Below are positions 1-9,978 of a stretch of DNA of 64,000 nucleotides, piece after piece (the first letter of the stretch is position 1; each line of letters begins with the position of its first letter). The notes below the pieces were generated by a model that was not told the DNA's origin, did not search any database, and saw only the letters and a program-made list of their open reading frames with translations. This stretch comes from Lactarius indigo (Eukaryota; Basidiomycota; Agaricomycetes; Russulales; Russulaceae): assembly GCA_025766275.1 (NCBI GenBank), contig JAFKAC010000103.1, positions 1-64,000 of the forward strand, read 5' to 3'. A program made the position numbers and the translations under genes.

Positions 1-1036
1 TGTGGTGAGTGGCACCACTGTCCATCATCCAATGCACACGCGAGGCAGCATACAAGGCGACACCAATTGATTCAGAAGCCCAGTCTATGGCGGGCTCTTC
101 GACCTCCTTAATGGAGGCAGTGGTAGGTACAAGAATGTGACTATTGGCAGCCTTGTTGCCTGCTTTTTCCTTCTCCTTTGCGTCAGCCTCATCCTTCTTC
201 CTCTTCCTGCAGTCAGGCTTGATGTGGCCCTTTTTATTGCAGTAGTGGCAAGTCAGACCAGAGTGGTCCTTTTTGCCCTTTTTGCCCGTCGGCTTGACGG
301 GGGCCACCTTGTTGAGGGAAGAGCCAGAGGGCCCAGCTCGGCGAGCTTCTTCCGACACTATGCACGCAATTATTTCAGCGTGCTTGAGTGCGGAGGGGGC
401 CCCACTAGCGAGGATGGTTGAGGCCAACACCTCATAAGAGGGCGGCAGCGCATGGAGGAGAATGAGACAGAACTGAGTGTCAGTGACACCCATCTGTGCG
501 TTGGAAAGGGCAACCCGCAGCTCATTGAGCTTGGCCAGTTGAGTGGCCATGGGTGCGGAGTCGTCAAGACGGGCTTGTGTTAACTGGATCCACAAATTGA
601 AGATAGTGGTGCTGCCCAAAGCACCAGCATATACATCTCTGAGCTTGTCCCACTTGGCTTTGAAGGTGGGATAGGCAGCATTGTCAGCAACGAGGGAGTA
701 GACGTCAGGTTTGAGGTAGAGGCGGAGGTATGCCTTCGCCCGACGTTGTACTGACTCCCATTCGTCTTGGGCGACATCAACTGGTCCATGGTGGAGGGTG
801 AACACATCCTCTGCTTCATGCAGCGTGAGGATGGCTTCAATCGTCCCAGACCACTCATTCCAGTGAGTGCCATCGAACTGTTCAAGGTGAATGCCAGAGG
901 GCATGCCGAACGTTGCGCCATAGGCAGCAGAGATACGTGTGGAGGGTGTGGACCCAGTGGGAGGAAGCGTAGAGCCCCCCGCAGTAGCAGTAGCACCGGC
1001 AGCAGCGCCAGTGGGTGATGGTGCGCAAGAAGACAT
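1..1036 (-). CDS. copia-type Gag-Pol polyprotein, N-terminal part (partial)
   Basis: An open frame of 345 codons without a stop runs from the ATG at 1036 to the window edge. It begins with an Ala/Thr-rich stretch, then a copia-type Gag domain around residues 50-230 with the typical FDGTHWNEWS start. A CCHC zinc knuckle (CHYCNKKGHIKPDC) follows near residue 270 and is trailed by a Lys-rich tail. The aspartic-protease motif MMDSGATH lies at the edge. Gag packages the RNA and the knuckle binds it; the protease cleaves the polyprotein. The missing C-terminal part should hold integrase, reverse transcriptase and RNase H. The visible part looks intact, so the element may be recent. Confidence 0.85.
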   Translation of the reverse strand, partial: MSSCAPSPTGAAAGATATAGGSTLPPTGSTPSTRISAAYGATFGMPSGIHLEQFDGTHWNEWSGTIEAILTLHEAEDVFTLHHGPVDVAQDEWESVQRRAKAYLRLYLKPDVYSLVADNAAYPTFKAKWDKLRDVYAGALGSTTIFNLWIQLTQARLDDSAPMATQLAKLNELRVALSNAQMGVTDTQFCLILLHALPPSYEVLASTILASGAPSALKHAEIIACIVSEEARRAGPSGSSLNKVAPVKPTGKKGKKDHSGLTCHYCNKKGHIKPDCRKRKKDEADAKEKEKAGNKAANSHILVPTTASIKEVEEPAIDWASESIGVALYAASRVHWMMDSGATHH

Positions 1037-1805
1037 TGGGATGATTTAATCTATCGCCGAGGAGCAGTCAGCGATAGTGCTTCATAGTTTGCAAGACAAA
1101 GATAGAGGGGATACCACTCCTGTCTGTGATTCTGTAAGGCCAGAACGCTAACGCGTCCTGCCTCCTGATAGTATGCCAGTGATACAAGGGCTAGGCCCAG
1201 GTTGGGAGAGTCCCTTTGCCATACCATGAGCTAGCTGCCAGCCAGGACGTGTCTAAGACACAGCTCAAATGGTTTGCGTCAGGGGGAAGGTGAAGGGAAT
1301 GCTTTCAGAGCCCAAGGCTGTCTACCTCAGCCTCCTCGGCCTGTTGGTTGCCTCATCGCCACAAGTGGCTTTACTGAATCCTTTCCCATTGCCGCTACAA
1401 GGCAGGTATCTGGTTGCAGAACACCATAAGGTGAACACCCCCCAGAGCCTGAACCAGGTTTTACACTCCCATGGTGAGGAGATCCTGCACCCAGTGTGGA
1501 GCACCAGAGACAGCTGGCGCTAAGCTCCACAATACACAGCCCAGTGGGCCATGCACGCCTGGATATTTTGAAGTTAAGGGGCTACCAGATCCAGTCTCCT
1601 TGCGCATAGCGCAGGGGCTAGGAAAACAGTAGGGGTGAAAGTAGGACTACTGGGCAATACATACACAGGAGGTTCCTTAGCAGAGACAAGTGGCGCCCCA
1701 CTGTCCTCTGCCTTGGGCAAGGCTGGTAAGGCCCCAGACAGACCTTAGCCTGGTGTGTCCTCCTAGGAAGACAGTGACCAGCCAAGTGGAGTGGCTAGGG
1801 CACCA

Positions 1806-1817
1806 GGGCCCATAACC
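1806..1817 (-). other. primer-binding site of copia family C (initiator Met tRNA, internal)
   Basis: The minus strand reads GGTTATGGGCCC directly after the LTR. This is complementary to the anticodon-stem region of eukaryotic initiator methionine tRNA (GGGCCCATAACC) and not to its 3' end. That is the half-tRNA priming described for Drosophila copia. Confidence 0.75.
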
Positions 1818-2441
1818 TGATGAACAGCACACAGAAGTAGCATACTCACAGTGGACTAAGAGGACTGTGGTGAGATAAGCTGGGTGGCTGGAAAGCAGCA
1901 ACAGGAGTCTAGCAGAGTAAAGCAAGAGTGTCTGGCACACAAACAGTGAGAACTGATGTTGTTACATTAGAGGGAAGGAAGCTTACCTGGCACACAAACA
2001 GTGAGAACTGATGTGGACCAGGAGCGTACATGGTACTCTACTTATACTTCTACAGAGGGTGACAGTAGTACAAGATAAGTAACGCTAGTCACAGAATACA
2101 AAGGTGCTATTGTTCTACAAAGGGACAAAAGAGTGGACGCTTTGAGAACAAGGGATAGGAGAACAAGAAGAGTCCAGAGCTACATGATATCATACTGACA
2201 TCATAATAAAGATACTACCAAGTAAAGAACAAACGAAAGTACAAAGGCGTTATACAACGCAGAGTCCGGATGTATGATGTCATAGAAGTACAGTGATGTC
2301 ATAGGTGACGCAATGGTAAGTCCAGATTGTACAGATCAAACAGTATCTAATCTACAAGTCCTGTATATCTAATCTAAAGCAGTCCATGCTGCAAGTCCGG
2401 TCCGTACGAGCCGCTAAGTGCGCAAGGGTCACTTATCAACA
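1818..2441 (-). repeat. 5' LTR of copia family C (624 bp)
   Basis: On the minus strand it starts TGTTGATAAG and ends TTCATCA, the usual TG...CA limits, and is followed at once by the primer-binding site. A 28-bp direct repeat (CTGGCACACAAACAGTGAGA plus 8 bp) occurs twice inside, at about 1932-1959 and 1987-2014. A TATA-like TATAAGTA lies on the minus strand near 2040. A diverged second copy of this LTR occupies 63523-64000, and a 68-bp piece lies at 58028-58095. Confidence 0.85.
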
Positions 2442-2819
2442 GTTCACGCGAAGGCACGTAACAATGACCTTGTTGTAATTTTCTGACTGATTCCCTGAAA
2501 GAAACTGGTTATGGAGGATCTCATTGAAAACGCGCGCACCCTGTTTGACGAACACCCTCAAGCCCCTGCCGCCAGGTGGTAGCTGCCTCATCCGGGGCAT
2601 CACCAACACCCAGAAACACCAACAATACTCCCAAACCGACCCAACAGTGTGCCACTGTATCAAGTGCCTCTGATTTTTCCCTCTCCATTGCGAGTTCGAT
2701 ATTTGGCGCTGAATTCCCGCCCTCCCCTACTGAGAGTTTATGACCCGGTATCACTGAATCTCCCCCTTCCCCTGCTGCGAGTCTGCCATTTTATGGGGAC
2801 TCCCTCCCTGACTATTAGT
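2442..2819 (+). pseudogene. 3' remnant of F-BAR/RhoGAP copy 1
   Basis: Homologous to 7291-7661 of the complete copy. It holds the last 12 bases of the penultimate exon (2442-2453), the last intron (2454-2501, with a GC donor as in the other copies) and the terminal exon from 2502. An early TAG appears about 27 codons into that exon, after which frameshifts scramble the frame. The upstream part of the gene is cut off by the copia LTR ending at 2441. Confidence 0.85.
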
Positions 2820-2862
2820 GAAAGGTTCTGAAGACACTTCACTTTTGTATAATGTATCACTT

Positions 2863-3173
2863 TGTAACACCAGCGCGGGGGCCAACGCTACTTAAGACGA
2901 ACCAGGAACTGAGTTGTTTATTCCTAAAGCACAGTGGAAGATCGCGAGTACAGGTGGGAAGAACAAGAGGTGTGGATATGATCAGATAAGAATGAGGGGA
3001 GAAAAGATCTAGAGACCGAGCGACCGTCGCTTGACGTCGCTCTATTTGACCGGTCTCCAAAATCCCGAGTCTGTGGAACGCATCTGAAACACTCCTGAGT
3101 TCTGACGTGTGCGAAAGTAGAAGAGCTTGACGATCAGCATGATCGGAGCGGGTTTGGGTAAGATATACTTACG
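2863..3173. mobile_element. 311-bp insertion flanked by CACTT repeats (possible solo LTR)
   Basis: Comparison with the duplicate copy (about 7705) shows this stretch is an insertion between the RhoGAP remnant and the COX15 remnant. It is flanked by a perfect 5-bp repeat, CACTT (2858-2862 and 3174-3178), as left by integrase-type insertion. It begins TGTAACACC and ends TACTTACG, so the canonical terminal CA is not seen at that boundary. It has no coding capacity that I can support. Solo LTR is the best guess. Confidence 0.5.
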
Positions 3174-3213
3174 CACTTGGAGAATCGAAGCTCGAACTGT
3201 CAGTTAATAGTTA

Positions 3214-4051
3214 GGGCCTGTCCGGCAAAAAGAATCCAGCCGCAAGTCGCAAAGTGATAATGCATTACCCCGGGTGGGTAATGAGGTCCCACGGAGCAAC
3301 AAAAATGGGTGCTCCAAGTCTCCGAACGCCCCTCGGCCCCAAAACGAAATACATTATTTTTTTCTATCACATGCCATGACAAATTGTCATGTTGCGTGAC
3401 TGCTATCGTACATATTGCACACCTGTGAGGGTAGCCTCGCGTTCTCTGATTCCTTTCTTATGGGCGACTCTCTTGCCAATTCTATGGCAGATTCTGACTC
3501 AGAACTTGAAGAAGATGTGCTCATTCCCGCTGCCTGGAAACCTTGGAAATTGTTGGGTATTTCATGACTGACCGTGCAAGCGACTGCGACTTCGCAAGGG
3601 TATACGCCACATTTAAGAGCTCACATATGCGTACGGGATACATCTTGCATCAGCTCCCCAAGTTCCGTGGAGAGTAGACATAGCACTGTATTACAAAGTG
3701 TAGAAAAATTGCTGTTGTCCTTGTAAAAATACAAGTTGTTCCGATTGTTCCATTGCAGAGTGTGTGCGACTTGAATAGGTGTAAACATATTACCAAATAA
3801 TTAATACATGTATTACTCGAGGTGTTTCGTGGTCACAGTCACGATTCGGGCAGCGTTGGAGCAGAGAATCAAAAGAAATAAACGGGTATTTTCGTTGCTC
3901 CGATTTGATAGGGCTGCTCCAAGGAGCCTCAACGCCAACCCCTCGGAGCAACGTGCACCGAACGGTAGGTTTGCCCCCCGGCGCACAGTAGGGGCGACTT
4001 TTTTTTTTTTGGCAGGTGCGCCGTGGGGCAACGCGTGCGCCGGACAGGCCC
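3214..4051. mobile_element. non-autonomous PIF/Harbinger-like DNA transposon (838 bp)
   Basis: Both ends carry the same 13-bp terminal inverted repeat, GGGCCTGTCCGGC, and are flanked by a TTA duplication (3211-3213, 4052-4054). A 3-bp TTA/TAA target and a GGGCC-type terminus are the known signature of PIF/Harbinger elements. The duplicate copy near 7740 shows the empty site. No transposase was found. A short acidic frame around 3470-3545 (reading SDSELEEDVL) could be a relic of an internal gene. A T tract lies near 4000-4010. Confidence 0.75.
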
Positions 4052-4171
4052 TTATATATTTCATGGATGTCTAGTCGGCAGTGGTACGCAAGTGAGTGGT
4101 GGTAGACTATATGAACAATGAAACAATGCAGCGGCCCTCTCTCTCCATCTACAGTGTCGTGTAGGAAATAT

Positions 4172-4982
4172 TTACACGGTAACCTTGGCCTTTGCTGCCG
4201 CCTCTCGTGCCAGATTTGCCTGCCGCCATGCTCGCGCAGCCGCACCTGGCCTGCGCAGTGCCAGGAGCACGTGGAGTACAGCCGAGAGCAGCGCGACACT
4301 GCCAGCCTGGTGTGTTGCGGCGAGCGGTACCGGCACGAGGTAGAGCAGCGTTGAGATACCAAGCGCCGCCTGCACGTTCGCCATTGCAAACGCGGCCGCC
4401 GTAGCGCGCACCGCGAGCGGGGGGAGCGCCGCGCGGACAGCTGCGCGGCGGCTCGACGCGAAGAGCAACGCCGTTGCGAGATACGTCGTCATCGCAAGCA
4501 CGCGATGGTCGAATTGGACCGTCGTCGGATTCTCGAACAGATTGCGCCACGTGCCCTTACTCCCGTCTGCGGCGTCCGCGTAACTGGGCGACAGGAGCTC
4601 GTCCAAGGGCGGCGCGAGGCGCCCGCCCATCAATGGGAACTCATTGTAGACCAGGCCCGCGTCGAGCCCAGCGACGAACGCGCCTGTGCCCAAGTTCAGA
4701 TCCGCACGTACGCTAGAGCATAAGGGAATATACGTACCGGATAATGCAGTGAGGAAGACGAGCCCAGTAACGATCGCGGCGTGCGTCTTGAAGCTTGAAG
4801 CGGCGCACGAGCAGGTTGCACAGCAATCTATCCCACGGACGTCCGTCACGTAGCCGGCCCCGCGTATGATCGCGCGCAAGCTGCGTGACGGAGAACAGTG
4901 GCGAACATGCCCGTTTAAAGCGCGATAGAGCGCGAGTGCAGCCCCGAGGTGCGCAGCGAGGTGGTACTACGATACGCGTAGT
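4172..4982 (-). pseudogene. COX15 copy 1, 5'-truncated pseudogene
   Basis: Nearly identical to the 3' two-thirds of the COX15 gene at 7860-9462, including the heme-ligand motifs QFDHRVLAM and [10 protein letters not shown] and the C-terminus. Homology stops near 4982, so the mitochondrial presequence and first transmembrane segments are missing. A 7-bp tandem duplication (TTGAAGC, about 4786-4799) shifts the frame upstream of the conserved block. It therefore cannot make heme A synthase. It is the tail of the left unit of a tandem duplication. Confidence 0.9.
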
Positions 4983-5263
4983 ATTAGTATCACATTCAAG
5001 TTGTACCAAGTTAGTCCTTTCCCATGATCTGAGTGCCGAACACGCGTCTCATAATACAAATGGATTCAAAAAAAAAGAACACGCGTCTCATCAAATACAT
5101 ACTGTACGAGTCCCTCCGTCAATGACTCAACACGTCAACGCGTCAACTTTTGAAGCGCTGGAGCTGAAGCGCTGAAGGCCTCAGAAAATATGCCACATGG
5201 CTCCTTGTTTCTACCAACAAAAGACTGAGCGCCCTTTGCCCCGACAGTCTCCGGCAACCTCCC

Positions 5264-7661
5264 ATGTCATTCATATCCGCTGAACCTCAGTCCAGAGTGT
5301 TTCTAGAGTGTCACTCCAACAGTCTCCTCACCCAATTCGATATACAACTTGAAATCATCTCAGATCGCTATTTGGCTTTCTTCCAGGAGAGGTGCGTCAA
5401 TCTCATCTGAGTCTTACTGTACTAACAGGTCAATTTTCAGGCGAAAAATCGAGATATCCTAGTCAGTTGTCACGCGAAAATTGAACCTGCCTTGTATCTG
5501 GGCTGATTCATTTCTCCTAAAGTATCAGTTCTTTACGGAAACTCCATCGTGAGGCAACAGCTGTCGATGCCCCATTCGACCCACGCGCCGAACCAACTAC
5601 AACGAGATCAGCGTGGGATAGAGTGAGAGACAGTTTGGAAGCAGGTACGCGTTTTCACATTATAAACTACGACTTGGGGCCCACATTCGTTGCAGAAGCA
5701 CAGACCCAGCAGGCTTTCGTGGATATTCTGGATAGCGACGTGATTAAACCCCTTGCAGTGTTGAAGGCAAGTCAGGAACTCTCGTTTAGGCAGTTTTGAT
5801 AATCGGCTATCTGAAAGGAAACGGGAGACCAGACAAGAAGGCGAGTCGAGGAAGGTCTCGAGGAATCCGCTGCGAAATATGCCGACCATACGGAGAACAC
5901 AATCCTGAAGCTCCAGCAGGCATATTTGAAGAAACATCACCCCCGTCAATATTCTCAGGACAGTCCGAACAAAAGGCCTGGAAATGGGGATGGTCGACAG
6001 GAAGACTTGGGGGGATGTGAGCCTTCCGAGTCTAAAGAAGGTGTCGTCAATACCACCCATGGGTCCCAACATTGTTTACTGAATTCGCCTTCTGAATTAG
6101 TGTCCGACGATGACTGCCGGAGGGCGGTTGGGTTGCTCAATGCATTGCGATTGAAGAGGATCGAGAATCTAGGGGACGGGTATGATGTGAGTGTCGCTCT
6201 ATACTAGTAGGATGTGGATTAATGTAACACCAAAATGTAGTGTCTTGGAAAACTTATTTTCACCCCAACAGTCAAGGACGTTCTTGTTGGATATATGGAT
6301 GGTCTGACGTCAGTGCTGTGAAGCCCTCGTGGAATATTCGAGAATTTGACACGGTATGCAGTACAGCATTCACAAGGCATGGTAACCTGGCAATGAGTAC
6401 CGGCGCAGAAGTCGAGAGATGCCTACTCGGAACAGATACGTCCGATCTGAAAGCGTCTTTGGATCAGGCGCTTTCCTTTTCTATTCCTCCACTCACTCTC
6501 TACTGCAACTACCGTCCCAACGCATATTCGGACTTGATTTTCGGTGTCCCCCTGGTGAATCTTACGACCGATCAAGACAATGTACCGAAAGTAATTAGAA
6601 TGTGCATCGAGGAAGTCGAGAAGAGGGGTCTGAATACTCACAAGATATATTTGGTAAGTTGATCGAGCGACAGGTCGAACGATGTATTTGGATTCATGTT
6701 TAGTCGCAGGTCGGTTCTATCGACGCGGATATATTACAGGCCAGTGGGACCCACCCGCATGACCAATTTACTGGCTGACATGAACTGGCATTCAGTTACG
6801 GCGCAGGTTCGAAACGGAAAAGACATTTTCGTTCAGTTCTATAGACAATATCCATTCCGTCGCGATGCTTCTCAGGGTGAGTTATTGCAACCATTGCAAA
6901 CAGTTGGAAAACGAGTCAATTCTTGAGTTGATTTCCGATCGATCGTTTAGCTCTACCTCCGGGACCTCCCAGAACCACTGTTTATGCTCTCTTTGGAAGA
7001 TTATCGACAATACAGGCAGAATAGAGGTAAGCAGTCTTGGTGCACTCGCACGTTCCATCCACATCCATGTTCTGATGTCACGTCTAGCTAGATATATCGA
7101 AAACAACTTCTCTGTGTTGCGATCGAAGATCCGTGAACTACATCCCGTTCACAGGGCATCTCTGGAAGCCCTTTTACGGCACCTCTTGTGTATTTCCTCT
7201 CATTCAGACAAGAACGCAATGACCGTGAAGGTGCTCGCCAGCCGGTTCCACTATACTATCCTTCGGGGGAATGCAGTCTTGGAAGGTGGTGTTCACGCGA
7301 AGGCACATAACAACTACTTGTTGTGATTTTCCGACTGATTCCCCGACAGAAACTGGTTATGGAGGATCTCATTGAAAACGCGCACACCCTGTTTGACGAA
7401 CCTCCTCAATCCTCTGCCGCCGAGTGGCGGCTGCCCCATCCGGAGCATCACCAATACCCAGAAGCGCCAACGATACCCCCAAGCCGACCCGAGAGTGTGC
7501 TATCAAGTGCCTCTGATTTTTCCCTCTCTACTGCGAGTTCGATATCCGGCGCTGAATTCCCGCCCTCCCCTATAGAGAGTTTACGATCCGGTACCACTGA
7601 ATCTTCCCCATCCTACTGCGAGTTTACCATGTTAAATGCGGACTCCCTCCCCGACTATTAG
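5264..7661 (+). CDS. F-BAR and RhoGAP domain protein, 590 aa, 12 exons
   Basis: Deduced exons: 5264-5391, 5441-5461, 5523-5644, 5696-5766, 5818-6186, 6241-6301, 6367-6653, 6710-6739, 6796-6876, 6951-7026, 7088-7302, 7350-7661 (1773 nt). The N-terminal half is an F-BAR module (motifs AFVDILDSDVIKP, LKETGDQTRRR), which bends membranes. After a linker comes a RhoGAP domain from about residue 310 (IFGVPLVNL, LYLRDLPEPL, NAMTVKVLASRF). The 100-residue tail is Pro/Ser-rich. Such proteins control Rho GTPases and actin at the cortex. The arginine-finger position is Leu353 (KIYLVGS, where active enzymes have IYR), so GAP activity is doubtful. Introns 4, 8 and 11 have GC donors. The gene converges on COX15 with 198 bp between stops. 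All phases fit without a frameshift, so I call it a gene, though non-function is possible. Confidence 0.75.
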
Positions 7662-7859
7662 TGAAAGCTTGTGACGACACTCACTTTTATATATTGTATC
7701 ACTTCTTGGAAAATCGAAGCTCGAGTTGTCAGTTAATAGTTGTATATTTTATGGATGTTTAGTCGGAATTGGTGCGCAAGTGAGTGGTGGTAGACTATAT
7801 GAACAATGTAACAACGCAGCAGCACTCTCTCCCCATCTACAGTGTCATATAGGAAACAT

Positions 7860-9462
7860 TCAGATGGTAACCTTGGCCTTTGCTGCCGCCTCTCGTGCCA
7901 GATTTGCCTGCCGCCACGCTCGCGCAGCCGCACCTGGCCTGCGCAGTGCCAGGAAGACATGGAGCACTGCAGAGAGCAGCGCGACACTGCCGGCTTGGTG
8001 CGTTGCGGCGAGTGGTACCGGCACGAGGTAGAGCAGTGTTGAGATACCAAGCGCCGCCTGCACGTTCGCCATTGCAAACGCGGCCGCCGTAGCGCGCACT
8101 GCGAGCGGGGGGAGCGCCGCGCGGACAGCTGCGCGGCGGCTCGACGCGAAGAGTAACGCCGTTGCGAGATACGTCGTCATCGCGAGCACGCGATGGTCGA
8201 ATTGGACCGTCGTCGGATTCTCGAACAGATTGCGCCACGTGCCCTTACTCCCGTCTGCGGCGTCCGCGTAACTGGGCGACAGGAGCTCGTCCAAGGGCGG
8301 CGCGAGGCGCCCGCCCATCAGTGGGAACTCATTGTAGACCAGGCCCGCGTCGAGCCCAGCGACGAACGCGCCTGTGGCCGAGTTCAGATCCGCACGCAGG
8401 CTGGAGCGTAAGGGGGTAGACGTACCGGATAATGCAGTGAGGAAGACGAGCCCAGTAACGACCGCGGCGTGCGTCTTGAAGCGGCGCACGAGCGGGTTGC
8501 GCAGCACGCCGTCCCACGTCCGTCCGTCGCGCAGCCGGCCCCACGCACCATCGCGCGCGAAGCGCCAGTCCGCCGTGACGGAGAGCGCAGCGGAGAACAT
8601 GCCCGCGTAAAGCGCGAGTGCAGTCCCAAGGTGCGCGGCGAGGCGGTACTGCGATACGCGCGGTACCGCGTTGTCCGCGCCGCCGCCGCCCGCGACAGGC
8701 TCCTCCAGCCCCGAACGCACCATGTACCACCCGAGCGCGCCCTGCGCGCCCAGAAGCGCGGCCATACCCAGGAGCGGAGTGCGTAGGGTGCGCGCGAGCC
8801 TCCCGCGCGCGGCGAAGTAGGCCAGCGGGAGGACGAATGCGAGGCCGATAGTGCGGCCCAGGACGCGGTGGCCCCACTCCATGTAGTAGATCGACTTGAA
8901 GTCGTCGAGCGCCATGCGCGAGTTCAGTCTGCGTTTTTGAGCCATTAGTAAGGGCGTACATGTACGATGGAGAGGAAGCGCACAGGCGGAACTCGGGCGT
9001 GGCTTTATACTTGTCGAACTCGCCTTCCCACTCCGCACGTGAGAGCGGTGGGAGAACACCAGTGATGGGCCGCCACTCGGTGATGCTCAGCCCGGACTCG
9101 GTGAGCCGCGTCACGCCTCCGACGACGATGACCGCAATGACGAGTGCAGACGAAAACATGAGCCAGTTCCCGACTGCTGGCGGGGAGAGCACCGGAAGCT
9201 CTGCTGCAGAAAGTTGCGTAGTACCATTGGACGAGAAGAAACGCGGCTCGAGCGTAGAGGAGGCACTTGGCCAGGGCTTGGAAAGCTTGACGAATGAGTA
9301 CGGACGTATCGTTGCACGCGACACGTGAGTTGATGATCCCACGTGAGTCGCAGGAGGGGAAGAAAAACGTAGCCGGTGCAGTCCGCGATGGAACGGAGAA
9401 GCGATGCCGACTGGACCCCTTGGGAGGAGTCGGAACGTGCGCGCAAGGAGGCCAGCGGGCAT
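7860..9462 (-). CDS. COX15: heme A synthase Cox15 (mitochondrial), 515 aa
   Basis: Two exons: 8984-9462 and 7860-8928, with a 55-bp intron (donor GTGCGC, branch CTTACTAAT). Cox15 converts heme O to heme A in the inner mitochondrial membrane for cytochrome c oxidase. A basic, Ser/Arg-rich presequence of about 100 residues comes first. Multiple hydrophobic segments follow, with the family motifs [35 protein letters not shown] and [10 protein letters not shown] that carry the heme-binding histidines. The length fits fungal Cox15. ATG at 9462 is the first in-frame Met; the frame is also open 18 bases upstream but only through a TTG. The base composition is very GC-rich compared with the surroundings. 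A truncated copy lies at 4172-4982. Confidence 0.95.
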
Positions 9463-9543
9463 CTGACGAGTCGAGTTCAAGTTGACCGGACCGACGGACA
9501 GTCATCCGCACCTCCGAGTCGCTCTGTCTTACACCGCACCGTC
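9463..9543. promoter_or_regulatory. 81-bp bidirectional promoter region, COX15 / BolA-like
   Basis: Only 81 bp separate the start codons of two divergent genes for mitochondrial proteins, so they must share regulatory sequence. No clear TATA box is seen. Confidence 0.6.
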
Positions 9544-9978
9544 ATGTTCTCCGCCGTCATACGAAGGGCTGTACAACCATCACTACGCCAGGTTCGCCGC
9601 ACCCAATCTGCGGCGTCGTCAGCATCGTCGTTTTCTTCCAAACTCGAAAAGGGGGAACAAGAGATTTACGACAAGCTGTCAGAATGTTTCCAACCATCCG
9701 AGCTGCTCGTACAGGACGTTTCTGGTGCGCCGCTCAGTTCCCATGACTGCTGTACTAGTTGGTTCAATGGTTGCGCAGGCGGGTGTGGGACGTTCTATGC
9801 TATTACCATCGCGAGCACGGCGTTTAAGGGGATCCCGGTGGTGAAGCAACACCGTCTTGTGAACGACGTTCTCAAGAAGGAAATTGAGGGCATCCATGGA
9901 CTCCAGGTGCGCACATGGTTTCCTACTATTCATTTAATATGTTGATCACTCGCGCAGCTCAAAACCATTCCTCAATGA
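9544..9978 (+). CDS. mitochondrial BolA-like protein (Bol3/Aim1 type), 109 aa
   Basis: Three exons: 9544-9724, 9779-9906, 9958-9978, with 54- and 51-bp GT-AG introns. The N-terminal 30 residues are Arg/Ser-rich without acids, a mitochondrial presequence. The BolA domain follows: SELLVQDVSGG, CGTFYAITIAS, FKGIPVVKQHRLVN and a terminal helix KKEIEGIHGLQLKT. The conserved Cys and the His of KQHRLV are the residues through which BolA proteins share a [2Fe-2S] cluster with monothiol glutaredoxin. Known role: delivery of Fe-S clusters to mitochondrial client enzymes. It is divergent from COX15. Confidence 0.93.

Larger units (their letters stand above)
1..2441 (-). mobile_element. Ty1/copia LTR retrotransposon, family C, 5' part (runs off left edge)
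   Basis: Read on the minus strand, the order is 5' LTR (2441 to 1818), a primer-binding site directly next to it, an untranslated leader (1805-1037) and the Gag-Pol frame starting at 1036. The protease begins at the window edge, so integrase, RT, RNase H and the 3' LTR lie outside. The leader has no other gene I can support. The LTR joins host sequence at 2442, exactly inside an exon of an F-BAR/RhoGAP copy, so the element disrupted that gene. The expected 5-bp target repeat is GTTCA (2442-2446); its partner is off the window. Confidence 0.85.
2442..4982. repeat. left, decayed unit of a tandem duplication (partner 7291-8650)
   Basis: The order RhoGAP 3' end, spacer, COX15 3' part matches 7291-8650 on the right, interrupted only by two mobile insertions. 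The unit boundary is near 4982, after which the right copy of RhoGAP starts at 5264. The stretch 4983-5263 holds no gene. Confidence 0.85.

Noticed and set aside
5264..7661. Calling RhoGAP copy 2 a pseudogene because of in-frame TAG in the second exon
   Set aside because: The TAG spans a splice junction (TA|GTCAG) and disappears with the intron; all exon phases then fit.
8329..9480. Single-exon reading of the COX15 first exon through to 8329
   Set aside because: The frame after residue 160 is a shadow; Cox15 motifs require the intron at 8929-8983.
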